64,000 nucleotides of DNA from Catenaria anguillulae PL171 (lineage: Eukaryota; Blastocladiomycota; Blastocladiomycetes; Blastocladiales; Catenariaceae), in contig MCFL01000001.1 of assembly GCA_002102555.1 (NCBI GenBank), forward strand, positions 372,001 through 436,000, written 5' to 3'. Positions 10,192 through 20,755 of the stretch are shown piece after piece. Under the pieces are notes generated by a model that saw only the letters and a program-made list of their open reading frames with translations, had not been told where the DNA came from and made no database searches. Position numbers and translations under genes: made by a program. Numbering within the stretch: position 1 is the first letter of the stretch; each line of letters begins with the position of its first letter.

Positions 10192-12000
10192 TTACATTAC
10201 TGACATCAAATGACTGTTGTTATTCCGTTGACCAAGCGACTCATTCGGGGAGTCTGTCGAAGTCCCGGTTCCCTCAACTGTCGAACTGGACGGTTTCAAT
10301 GATTGAAGCGTCCGCGGAAACAAGAGTTCCATGAGCGCTCGACGAAGGCGCCGTTCCTGGAGCACTGCGACAATCGGATCAAGGACCATGCCCAAGAACA
10401 AGAAGGCAGTTGTCGCTGCCACGACCCACGACATGTCTTGTTAGTCACGCATCCACGGAGCGAGAGCCACATTGAGATGACGATGGGATGCGTACCAGTG
10501 CCAAGTACAATGTCGACCCGCTGCTTTTGCATGTAAGAGTTGTAGCAGGCAATCCACATGGCGGTAAACTGTGCATGAGACAATGCTCAGTGAATGAATC
10601 ACCGAAAGGTCGGTTGGAACTTAGTAGCAGACGGGCGCACCAAGAAGCTACGTATAGACGCATGGGATGGGCAAAGCGGATCCGAGATCCGAGTGGGTCA
10701 GGACGGAGCGCCAGGAGAAGAACGCAAGTGGAGCATATGGCGCACCATGCAATAAACACTGAAAGAGCGCCACGGATGAAAAACTGTCGCTGGATCTTGG
10801 CCTCTCTGCTTTTCTCGGCCAGTTTTTTCTTGCCGATAGCTGTCGAAGCCCCAGAAAGCATGTGCGAACAAGATCAGCACTCGCACACTTATCAGTTTCT
10901 TCGGCCGGTGCATTTTTCTGAACGTACCAGTCGCCTTGGGTCGAAAGCTCACCAGGCGGCCACGAGCTGAATTTGGAGAATCTGGTGTGCCGGGAATGTT
11001 CTTGTCACTCGAACCGTTCCTATTGTTTTGCTGGGGTTGGTCGTCACGCTCGTCCTGCTGCGCAAACGTCTTTGTTTGCCCTCGAGCGTCTGCACTCTTG
11101 CGCCGCTGATTCCCACGGCCCAGCGTCCACCAGAGCCGAGCAATGATGACCGAGTAGGCAAGCGCAAGCGTGGCAAATGTCGCAGCAGCCAAAGTCAGGT
11201 TGATGACGGCTGGCCAATCGGCCCATGCAGTCGAGTAACAAAACTCACTGTAGGTGAACAGCAGGAGAGTTCTTAACATGGGCCAAATTGTCCGCTGGGG
11301 TCGTTCGAGCGCAAAAGCACACACGTACCCTCCTTGACTGTAAACGGCCCTCCATGGTGGAATGAATTGAAACACAGCCCAGAGCCCAGAAAAAACATAA
11401 ATGGATGCAATCACCATAGTGGACTGCTCGGCGCGAAATCGCTTGAAGAAGAGGATGGTAATGAACTGTTCGAATGCGAGGACACAGAGGTAACAGAGAA
11501 TGACCACCACAAAAAAGTGGTTCATGACCGCATGAGCCAGGCAATTGAGCTGATGGAGCACACGGGTATGATGGAGCCAAGTGAGCCTACCGGTACACGC
11601 TTGTGCAAACAGATATAGGCCAGCAGATGTACCTCAGACCACTCGTCTGACACTTGTACAATCATGCGGACAACGGCTTGCCCTACCCCATACAAACATC
11701 GGGAAATGCTTTCGTCGGCCAAGAATGAGGAGTGGACAGTTACCAACTTATTCAAAGCCAAACGGTAAGCCACTGCAATGCGACAAACCTCAATGTAAAG
11801 AACAGGCGGCTTGCCGCACTCGACATGAGCTCGGCGTACAGCTTGTTGTGAGTCAGGGTCCCGTAAATCACAAGTCCATTGAGCACACTCTGGAGCAAAT
11901 TGAGAAGGATAATAATCATATTCCACAAGCGGCAATGTGGTCGATCGTAAGCCGTTGCGTCCCACTCAGACATAGATTGCCAAATGTCCATCTCATTCAT
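10192..12000 (-). CDS. rhodopsin-like seven-helix receptor (candidate GPCR), copy A
   Basis: Seven exons keep frame throughout: 12000-11789, 11708-11633, 11549-11329, 11247-10928, 10839-10652, 10568-10496 and 10415-10192, giving 437 residues. All introns are 80-88 bp. Seven hydrophobic helices are visible. Class-A GPCR landmarks appear in degenerate form: an Asn in helix 1 (LNGLVIYG), EQF where E/DRY would end helix 3 (AFEQFITI), and DPIV near the end of helix 7 (GMVLDPIVAVLQE) where NPxxY is usual, followed by a basic helix-8-like RLRRAL. The third cytoplasmic loop is long, charged and Gln-rich. It is a tandem partner of the 12357-14057 gene. Ligand unknown; the receptor assignment is from topology and these motifs. 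Confidence 0.75.
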
Positions 12001-12356
12001 GTCAGCAGGTTCATGAGTGGAAATCTGAGTACTTCGTTTTTTCCTGTTTATTTTGTGATCAAGTATTGAGGAGCGCTTGGAAGGGTAGCTCAGTTCTGTT
12101 TTTCAGTTGCTGAAACATAAGGGGACATCGTGTTCAATCCACGTTAGTCACAGATCGGGTCCGCTGACAACATGTTTGCACCTGCTGTCAGGCTGAACTG
12201 GCCAACAGTATGCGTTATATGTATGTAGCACGTCGCGCTGCAGCTCTCCCCATGTTCATCATGTCCTGACTTGACGCCTGCACGCCTCGCATGCCTGGTT
12301 CACAGCACATATTGCACAATTTCGAGGGAGAGGAGGATTTAGTTTCATCAAGCGGT
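12001..12356. other. spacer between tandem receptor genes
   Basis: 356 bp containing the upstream region of receptor A and the 3' flank of receptor B. No gene is seen. Confidence 0.5.
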
Positions 12357-14057
12357 TCACATAACCGACATTAAATGATTATTTTGAATGCGCTGAGACG
12401 AAGAAACACTCTGGGAATCCGTTGGCGTTCCCAAACTCATGGAAGAACTTGACGGCTTGTGGAGCTTTGACCCGCGAGCAAACATTACCTCCTTGAAAGC
12501 GCGTCGTAACCGGGGCTCTTGGACCGTGGCCACGATCGGATCGAGTACCATTCCAATGAAGAGACAGCTGGTGGTGGCTACGTATCGACAGTTATTTGAT
12601 TTGTGCGGCCATGAATGTGAGATGCAAGGTCGCAATTGGGAAGATTGACGGGACAAGAAACGGGGGGCATGCCTGTGCCATAGAACACATCCACCTGCTT
12701 CTTTTGCGTGTACACAGTAAAGCAGGCCACCCACATGACGCCAAACTGTTGAGGATTGCGAGGCATTTGTGAGAAAGAATTGGAATATGGAGCAACTTAC
12801 GTGCGCGTACCAAAACACTGAAGAGGGCAAGCGTGTGCGGTTCCAGGTGAGCCAAGGTGTTCAAGGATCAAGGAAGCACACATGGCCGCACCAGGCGGTC
12901 ATCACTGACAGAGCACCGCGGATAATAAACTGTCGCTGTATTTTGGCTTCTCTGCTCTTTTCTGCGGATTTTTTGTGCGGACCTATTTTTTGGTGACGCG
13001 GCGAGCAGGTTAATGTGAGCTACTCGTCTGCGTGAACTGAATGTCAATGGCGCGCATCACAGAATCGTCCAGATTGACTCACCTGTGAGTTTCGGTCGAC
13101 CGTCCTGCGAACGATTTCGAGAATTTGAGACAGAAGCAAGAAGCTTTCCATCAGAGCTGTGGCCGGCAGAAGGCTGCTGTTGTTGATCGTAAGTCACATC
13201 GTAGTCGTCTCGATTGAGAAATGTTTTTGTTGGTCCAGTGTCCTGTGCTCGCTGGCGACGATGATTCCCCCGACCAAGTGTCCAAGACAGGCGTGCAATG
13301 ATGACCGCGTATGCGACGGCAAGCGTGACAATCATCCCCAGGGCTAGTGTCAGATTAATGAGGGCCGGCCAATCGGCCCAGGCAGTCGAGTAGCAAAAGT
13401 CGCTACACGCATGCATGGCGCATTAGGGAGGCGTGATCCGAAATCATGGTGGACAGAGTTGCATACCCGCCTGCACTGTACATGGGCCGCCAGGGAGGCA
13501 GTAGCTGAAACGTGGTCCACAGTCCGGAGACGATGTAAATGGTGGCAGTGACCCAATTAGCATGTTCAGCGTGAAAGCGCCTTAGGTAGAGAATGGTGAC
13601 ACCTTGCTCAAATGCAAGGACGCCCAAGAACATGATGATGACAACAATAAAAAAGTGGTTGATGGCTGCATGCGCCAAGCAAGTTAGCTGGCACAAAGTA
13701 TGCGAATCGCGGGCCATGATGAGCTGCAGGCTAACAGGTCGGGATTATGAATGGGAGAAATGCACGAACATATGCCCATTCATTCTGAACATGCAAAGCC
13801 GTGCGCACAACCATCTGACTAATGCCATACAAACATCGACCAATGCTCATGGTAAAAAATAAACGACTCGAGGCGTTTGATATCAGTTCAGCGTAGAGCC
13901 TGTTGTGTGCCAATGTCCCATAAATCACGAGCCCATTGAGGAGACATTGAGCCAGATTGAGCACGAGGTACACCAGGTTCCAGCTATGGCCGTGGGGTTT
14001 GTCATACGAGGACGGATTCCATGACGTCATGGATTGCCAAGTGTCAATTTCATTCAT
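12357..14057 (-). CDS. rhodopsin-like seven-helix receptor, copy B (possibly disabled)
   Basis: This is a paralogue of the 10192-12000 gene, with the same order of helices. Exons by comparison: 14057-13770, 13687-13467, 13402-13083, 12982 to about 12801, 12745-12673 and 12577-12357. Exons two and three match their counterparts exactly in length (221 and 320 nt). Conserved landmarks include AFEQGVTI after helix 3 and GMVLDPIVATVQE in helix 7. Exon one here is continuous where copy A has an intron. Within exon four the frame meets TGA at 12861-12863, inside the helix-6 region where copy A reads on. The last intron would start GC rather than GT. Either splicing differs here, the assembly has an indel, or this copy is a pseudogene. 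Confidence 0.6.
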
Positions 14058-15623
14058 TGTTTCCTGGAGAGAATGTATCCATTATCTCCCGACTCTTATT
14101 CAAGATGCTCTGTGTTGTGAGCGTTCTGGTCTGTCGCGACCGATCGACGGCCCGGTCCTTGGAAGACGCGTTTTCCCCGATCGAGGTTAGCTCCATCCTT
14201 CCTGCGAACAGTCCAGTCCATCTGCGACGGGTTGTAACTTGTGTGAGGGCAAGCGACACGGTAAAATAACACTTCAACGGGTGATGATTTGTCGGAAGTA
14301 TGTCTGCGTGCGTCGTCTTGGAGCGCGAGCCGCGGCAGAAAGCGAATCAATGAGTTGTTCGACGGCTGATACCAAGAGTGATTTGCTTAAGTCGGGAGAG
14401 TCAAGGCGACAGGCACCATGGCCGACTGGATAGTGAGTTATACTAGCAAGGATGGGACGAAGGATCCGATGAGGCAGATGTCCGTTCCACTATTTCAGTG
14501 AAAAGTGACTTGGTAGTGCATTTTGAGAGCCAACAGCGATCATTGGCAGGCTTACAATTCCCTGCTTGAGGTCCTTGCGCGAGCCGTGACAGCCGCAGGA
14601 CTGAAATGAGCCGGAGAGTATCTTGAGCTTTTGGTTCAAACAACGTGCTTGTCTTTCATCAATTACAGTCGGAGGGAGTATCCCCACTCGCTGCTTGCGA
14701 GGACGGCGATTGCAGATGATTCGGCCGTGCGAGATGGAGGCGCCACGCGATTGGCTGCAAGGCAACATCCACAATTCTCAACACTCACGGCGAGAAGGCA
14801 GCTGCAGTTCTGACAGAATCGGCATAGTCATGAAGTATCGACTGTTTTCTCTCATTTCCAGTCATTTTTTTTCACTTGAGGGAACTCTAGCGGAGTTGGC
14901 CCGTGCCATGATAGGTGACCGAGATCGTCGCTCCGCCACCCAACTTTCGGGTCGAAAAAGCGAAAACTTTTCAAGCTTCACCGTGAGCGCTTCAATTGAC
15001 ACAACCTACTCGTATTTAGGCTGTATGGAAAGCGCATGCTCGAATCTACATTCTAAGCCAGTAAAATTTTGGTGCCTGATAATTGGAATCTCTGGCAAAG
15101 GGCGCGAGAAGCGCGTGTGTTTCTGAGTCGAGGAGGCCGTTTTTTGTTCAAAACTGCGTCGGCCCCCCCGACCCGCTTCGCCCTCCCCGGCTGCCTTCAT
15201 CTCGACCTCGCTCTCTCGCTTCCACATTCACAGCTCGATATCTCGACTCTGGTCCGTTTCTCATGTTACGTCCTACAGCATTCGACTCTCCAGCACCGTT
15301 TTTGTCCGGTTCCGTTGCCAGCGTTCCCGCCCCGACGCCAAAAAAGCAACCCGCACACACTCGCTGTTGTTGATCACCCGACCTGGGCAATGGCCGGCGG
15401 CTCTTCTCGCTCTCGCCCCGTTTTATTCCCTCGATATCTCGCACTGTATACACATGTACCGTGCTCACCCACTTGCTTCTCGCCTTGCCCAATCCCTTGT
15501 TTCCCACAGCTCCAACAGCCGCTGCCACTCGCTCAGTCAAACACAAGACTGTTTGTTCATTCACCTCTGAACATTGAACTCTACAACTCCAAAACTCGAT
15601 CAAAGTTTTCTTCAACCATCACC
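14058..15623. other. long intergenic region upstream of the H1-like gene
   Basis: No supported gene in 1.57 kb. Open frames here have no motifs. The part from about 15150 to 15620 is strongly C- and T-rich on the plus strand, as often seen before highly expressed fungal genes, and probably holds the promoter and 5' leader of the gene starting at 15624. Confidence 0.5.
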
Positions 15624-16556
15624 ATGGCCGCCAAGTCAAAGACCGCATCCACGACCGCCGCAGCTGCGCCCAAGGCCGCCAAGAAGGCCACGTCGACTGC
15701 CGCGCCCAAAAAGGCTGCTGCCGCGACAGCCAAACCTGCCGCGTCGCGCAAGCGCAAGGCCACGACGTCGTCGGACGCTGCGGCCGCCGAACCCGCAGCA
15801 AAGAAGGCAAAGACGTCGGTGACCAAGGCGACTACGACCAAGAAGGCTGCTGGTGCTGCGGCCCCCAAGAAGGCGGCTGCAGCGACCAAGAAGGCGGGTG
15901 CAACTACAAAAAAGGCGGCTGCGTCGCCCAAGAAGCCCGCAACCAAGGCCGCAAAGGCCGACGCTAAGGCAAAGGCGACCAAGGCCGTGACTGCGCCGAC
16001 CAAGAAGGCGGCCACGGCAAAGAAGACCAAGGCCGAAGCGGCCGCGCCCAAGAAGGCTTCTGCGGCGACAAAGAAGAAGGGGACCACCACCACCACGACC
16101 AAAAAGGCGACCTCGACCAAGGCCAAGACGACAACGACCACCGCCACCAAGAAGAAGTCGTCGGGCAAGGCGTCGGCAAAGACAAAGGCTCGCGCCGAGG
16201 CGCTCAAGGAGTTGGAGGCGGCTGGCAAGGCAAAGGCCGAGGAACTCAAGGCCAAGGCTCACGCGGCACGGTTGGAGCGCGCGGCCAAGCGTGGTTTGCC
16301 GATCGAGTCGTCGGAAGACGAGGACGACGACGACGAGAGTGAGGCAGAGGCTGAGGCACCTAAGGCCAAGCCCGCGCCAAAGAAGAAGGAGCCCGCTGCA
16401 CCAAAGGTGGATACGAAGAAGGCCGCCGCGGCGCCCGCGCCTGAGGCGACCATCAAGTCGCCCACCACCTCGGCCAAAAAGGCCGCGGCCGGACCAAAGT
16501 CGCCCACATCGCCCGCCAAGTCCGCGGCAGCGGCTGGCGCGTCCACGAGTGCATGA
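15624..16556 (+). CDS. Lys/Ala-rich histone H1-like chromatin protein
   Basis: 310 residues from an ATG in good context (accATGg). The frame stays open further upstream, but the composition changes sharply at this ATG. The first 190 residues are almost entirely Lys, Ala, Thr and Pro with many AAPKKAA and TKKA units, typical of linker-histone tails. A short helix rich in Ala, Lys and Glu follows (about 190-220), then an acidic run of Glu and Asp, then a second basic tail with SPTSPAK motifs that resemble H1 kinase sites. I see no hydrophobic winged-helix globular domain, so this may be a tail-only linker-histone-like protein, as in some protists, or another nucleolar or chromatin protein of biased composition. 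Expected location is the nucleus. Confidence 0.65.
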   Translation: MAAKSKTASTTAAAAPKAAKKATSTAAPKKAAAATAKPAASRKRKATTSSDAAAAEPAAKKAKTSVTKATTTKKAAGAAAPKKAAAATKKAGATTKKAAASPKKPATKAAKADAKAKATKAVTAPTKKAATAKKTKAEAAAPKKASAATKKKGTTTTTTKKATSTKAKTTTTTATKKKSSGKASAKTKARAEALKELEAAGKAKAEELKAKAHAARLERAAKRGLPIESSEDEDDDDESEAEAEAPKAKPAPKKKEPAAPKVDTKKAAAAPAPEATIKSPTTSAKKAAAGPKSPTSPAKSAAAAGASTSA

Positions 16557-16997
16557 GCTGTGCGTGTATGTACGTCGCGAATGTTTGATGATCACCAGGC
16601 GCCGATTTTGTTTACCAGAATGTTTTCCGCTTACGACCCTCTCTGTCACCCTTCCTCCCAAAACTCACAACGAGCCGCAGCGTTTTCTTCTGCCTTTTTT
16701 TTCAAGTTCTTTTTTGATTTACCTTTGCTCGAGCTCATGTCCCTGGATCCCCCACGTAATTATTTATTTATTCTCTTACCTTATCCTTGTTCCATCTCGC
16801 CGCTTTCTTGCGTCTGCTTGCGTTCCCGCTCGCTCATGATGTTGCGATGTATGTACAGCGCGGTCAAGTTGTTTTGTCTGTCTGTGTTGAAGATTCGCAG
16901 TCTGTTTCCATTTGCGCCAAGGTCTCACACAAATACACTTTGACGTCTTCTTCTTTGCAAAATCATAAACACGAATTCATGTTGACAGACCAGCATA
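16557..16997. other. 3' flanks of convergent genes
   Basis: T-rich stretch between the ends of the H1-like gene and the minus-strand membrane protein. No gene seen. Confidence 0.5.
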
Positions 16998-17936
16998 TCA
17001 ATAGGTCCACTTTGCTCTTATCTCCCACTTGCCAGCACGACCGTTCCTTTCCAATTTCAAGTTGTCCCTCACCTTCACCAACCCATCAACGCCCACCGCC
17101 ATTCCCTTGCCACACAAGAGCATCCACGCAATCTGCCACACGCCCGTGTATGCACCCACGCACACCCTTGCCACTGCCACGACAATCATGGCCAACTGCA
17201 CGTACGACAGGGCATGGACAAACTGGACAAACACACGCACGTTTCTGCGTTCGAGGGCAACGAGTGGGATGCCGAATCCCAGGGCAAACGCCAGCGGGTA
17301 CGCGAGTGCCAGGACCAGGCGCTTGACAAACGAGTATGGCGGGCGGAGGCCGCCAACAAAGGTTGGCACGGGCAGGATGGTTGCGAGAAAGAGGTGTGTG
17401 AGCAGATAGAGCGGGGAGATTGTGTCGAGCGAAAGCAAAGTGGAATGCTGTTCGGGGTGTGAATGCCAGGACCCGTGCGACAACCTGGAAACGCGAGAAG
17501 ATGCGGAGCGGGTATGGGAATCATGACGGCCCAGTTGTGACACGATTGACGACCTCGACACGCTCGCTTCCGAGTAGGCTGGGCCAGGTCGGAGCATGCT
17601 TGTTTGCCGGTGGTTGCTGACGGGAGGAGGTGGACGCGGGCAGTCTTGCGAGAATGGCCATGAGGGCCATGGGAAGCGGCTTGGCGCCGCAGACAGCCTT
17701 GGATCATACGCAGCGCCTGGCCATTGCCTAGTCGACTCGTGTTGCGCGCGTGCTTGATTGGGAAGAGCGGGCCGATCAGCCCATTCGCGATTGTGACGGC
17801 GCTCGCGAGCAGCCCTGGCGGGCGGCCGTGCGCGTGGTGGGGGGATGAGCGCCGAGAGCGCGGAAGGGACGAGTGAGCGCCAGTCCATTGCATCTGGTGG
17901 CATGGCAATTGGTATGCGTTGCTTTGGATGTGTCAA
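16998..17936 (-). CDS. multi-pass membrane protein of unknown function
   Basis: A single minus-strand frame gives 312 residues. The C-terminal half is clearly coding and has at least four hydrophobic segments (starting near ISPLYLLTHLF, VKRLVLALAYPL, VFVQFVHALSYVQ and GVWQIAWMLLCGK), ending in a charged tail. The N-terminal half is Arg/Ser/Pro-rich, and in places the other two minus-strand frames show equally good codon usage, so an unrecognised intron in the 5' half (about 17400-17850) is quite possible. I recognise no family. Confidence 0.5.
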   Translation of the reverse strand: MTHPKQRIPIAMPPDAMDWRSLVPSALSALIPPPRARPPARAARERRHNREWADRPALPNQARAQHESTRQWPGAAYDPRLSAAPSRFPWPSWPFSQDCPRPPPPVSNHRQTSMLRPGPAYSEASVSRSSIVSQLGRHDSHTRSASSRVSRLSHGSWHSHPEQHSTLLSLDTISPLYLLTHLFLATILPVPTFVGGLRPPYSFVKRLVLALAYPLAFALGFGIPLVALERRNVRVFVQFVHALSYVQLAMIVVAVARVCVGAYTGVWQIAWMLLCGKGMAVGVDGLVKVRDNLKLERNGRAGKWEIRAKWTY

Positions 17937-18095
17937 TGTTGGTGTTTCGATGGGTTATTTGAAGTATGAGGTTAGGTTTAGGTTAGGTTAAATTCGGTTG
18001 TGGCATTATGGATATCAATCGATACACAGGTCAATGGACACATACTGAAGCACTCCCAAGCACTCGATGAAATCCTTGCGCCCGTCACCCGTGTC

Positions 18096-18296
18096 ATGAA
18101 TCCATCGTCCCGCCCGCGATCCAGCGCCCGCCCCGCCGCCAGGTCCACCTTCTCCTTCAACCATGCCCCATCCCGCACGTCCCCTCCACCCCCGCCAACG
18201 CTCGCCAGCATTTATGCCGCCGCCGGAACAGATCATGCCTTTGACCAAGACGATGACGAAGATGATGATGATGATGATGAGGACGATGAGGACGAT

Positions 18297-18329
<33 letters not shown>

Positions 18330-20681
18330 AACGACCTGGACGCCCACCGACGACACTCAAGCGGCACTCAGTCCAGCAGCAGTTCGGATCTCGAGTCGAC
18401 CACCTCGGAAGACCCGAACCAGCCGAGCGACAGCGAAAAAGACAATGACGAATACGATCCCGACACGGTCAAGAGCGAGTCCACCTCAGCCTTTGCCACG
18501 CTGGATGCCATTGTCACCCCACCACTTACCAGCACGGCCGCTCGAGACACGGTGCGCCAAGTCGGCAGTTTGCACGACTCGGTCCAAGTGGATCGGTACT
18601 CTGGGACACAGCTCAAGTTGATTCTGGAGATGGAGGGACCGTATCCGCAGTTTGCGCCCTTGAGGTGGCCAGCACCACGCATTCGCAGGACGCTTGCCCT
18701 GTACGTATTTGCTTTTTTTTTGTCGGGTGTGGTGCGCATGAATTTGACCTAGCCATGCGGCCTTAGATCTCGCACATACATGGACGATACACCATTTCTT
18801 TCCGACTCTGCCTCGGATGGGGACGACGAAGCCAGTCGGCCAAGCAACATGTGGCCGTGCCCAGATCCTGATTCAGATTCTGTTGACGAGTTCAACTCGT
18901 CCGACACCGAAACAGAGTCACTGGTTCAGCGCAAACGGCAGGCAGAGGTGCGCAAGCGGCAACGCAGCACCAGTTCAGCAACAAGGTCTTGGCAACAACC
19001 GATTGTCGAGCCGGCGTCAAAGCGACGGAAAACCATTGCTGGGGACCCGGCACGGCGGTCGGCATCTGCCGCGGCTAAAACCAGCGCACTTGACCTCCCG
19101 CCCACTACATCCGATACGACACCACAGCACCCGTTTCTGCGCCCAACATTTGACTTTTCGATGCACGCTGACCCGACAACGTCGTCGGACGCAGAGGCAA
19201 GCCATGCACCTACCTCGACCACGACTACGGGCGCTTCGTTCTTTTCACCGACCTCGCCTGCAATTCCCACCCACCGACCTGCGCCGCTCCCGTTCCTGCA
19301 TGGTGAATCACACCCGCCGACGGCCGTCCCAGGCATCCACCCGCTGCTTTCTGAAATCACGCACTACCTGCGCTCCAAAATGCACGCCCATTACCACGCC
19401 TCAGTCCTCGCCAACGATGCTGAAATGACTTGGCGGGCCATTGAATACATGAGCACACAAGTCGCGCGGACCGCCGTCGAGGCCGTGGCCAGCTTGGCCG
19501 GCTCCCGTGTGAGCGCAACCACGCCCAACAACAAGGACACGCGACACGAGCGCGGGCGGCGCAAGGCCATTGGGACATGGGCCCATGTGCTCAACACGCT
19601 CGAGGCGCAGCACGTGTATCCGGGAAGCGTGCTTGCTCAAGTCCGTGACCACATGTCACAGTCGGTTGCGCCCAGGATACCTGCGTCGGACGTGTCGAGT
19701 GCGCGCGAGCGACACTTGCTGCGCGCGCTTGAACTCGTCGAGGAACTCGCCGATGCCCTGCCCGCCGCCGAGTCGGTGACACAAGCTGCACTGGCCGATC
19801 GCATCAAGGCTCACGCCTCTGCCTCGAACGCGCGCCCGCATCCGCCGACCTCCAAGCCAGAACTGCGGCTGCTGCTCGCGCACCACGCGCCACCCACGGC
19901 CCGCGTAGCCTCGCTGGATCTCGTTGCGCTCATGAATGTGGCACTGGCCGGCAGCGGCACCCACGGCGACAAGCACGGTCAGATGGAGCCGCTCGCACAT
20001 TTGCCGCCCTTGCTCGTTGCGTGCATTCCAAAGCACAAGCAACGCGGGCATGGCGTTGCCGACAGGCAGTGGCAGGCAAGCCAATGGCTCGGGCGCCTGA
20101 CTCGCCCCACCACCGCCACCAAAACCAAAACCAAAGTCGAAACCGGGGATCATGAGCAGGCAGGGTGCGTGTGGTGCGGTCCTGCGCGCCCAGTGCACGC
20201 AGGCGAGCTGTGCGGGTCGTGCATTCAGCGGCGGGCCCACGTGGCGAGGATCGAGGGTGGCAGGGAGATGCTTGCGGATCGGCTTGTCACAAGGCAGTTG
20301 AATGCGCTCGCGACACCGGAGGGCGCGGCCGAGCCTGTGCGAGCGGGTAAGGCTCGCGAGTGGGCAGTGGCGGGCAATTTGGCAAGGGAGCCCGACAAGT
20401 GGTTTGAGGCATATGTGGAGAGGATGGAGGAGGACGAGGCGTTGGGAGCGGGATGGTGCTGTGTGTGTTGCGTGCCGCTCGTTGGGCAGAGGGAGGACCA
20501 GGGGGAGGAGGACGAGGCAAGGTGTGTCGAGGTGCAGGTTGGTGATGAAAAGGAGCGACAGGTGGTGGATGTGTGTGAGGCATGCTGGAAGCGGCGCGTT
20601 GGCGAGTGGCAGTCAGAGTCTGAGGCAGACGACATGGATGAGATGGATGCGATGGACGAGTCGAATGCGATGGATGGATGA
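18096..20681 (+). CDS. acidic protein with paired Cys-x2-Cys motifs, function unknown
   Basis: Two exons, 18096-18700 and 18767-20681, separated by a 66-bp intron (GTACGT to CCTTAG, phase 2), encode about 839 residues. The ATG at 18096 was preferred over one at 18000 because the Ser/Pro/Arg-rich disordered start begins there. An Asp/Glu run follows at residues 50-85. After a long Ser/Thr-rich region comes a mainly helical segment (residues 370-600). The C-terminal part holds four Cys pairs: CVWC and CGSC near 667-690, then CCVCC near 763 and CEAC near 803, spaced like two zinc-binding sites of the ribbon or treble-clef sort. The end is rich in Met and Asp. I recognise no family. Nuclear location is plausible from the composition. 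Confidence 0.7.
18244..18336 (+). repeat. GAT/GAC/GAG triplet tract encoding poly-Asp/Glu
   Basis: About 90 bp of nearly pure GAN triplets inside the 18096-20681 gene, translating to an uninterrupted acidic run. Confidence 0.85.
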
Positions 20682-20755
20682 TCGTGAGGATCACTTGTGA
20701 ATGCACTCTCAATGTATAACATTTACAATTAAGTCAGTTTTCAACTCTCAGCAAT

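Noticed and set aside
12080-12150. tRNA-like pair of internal boxes (tagctcagttctg and gtgttcaatcc)
   Set aside because: The A- and B-box-like strings are spaced roughly as in a tRNA, but flanking bases cannot form an acceptor stem and no anticodon arm is evident.
14623-15126. 167-codon plus-strand open frame upstream of the H1-like gene
   Set aside because: Composition and codon usage look random and no family motif is seen.
15581-16661. Long open frames antisense to the H1-like gene
   Set aside because: They mirror the Lys/Ala codon repetition and encode Leu/Gly/Arg-, Ala/Val- or Trp/Ser-rich nonsense; the plus strand explains the sequence.
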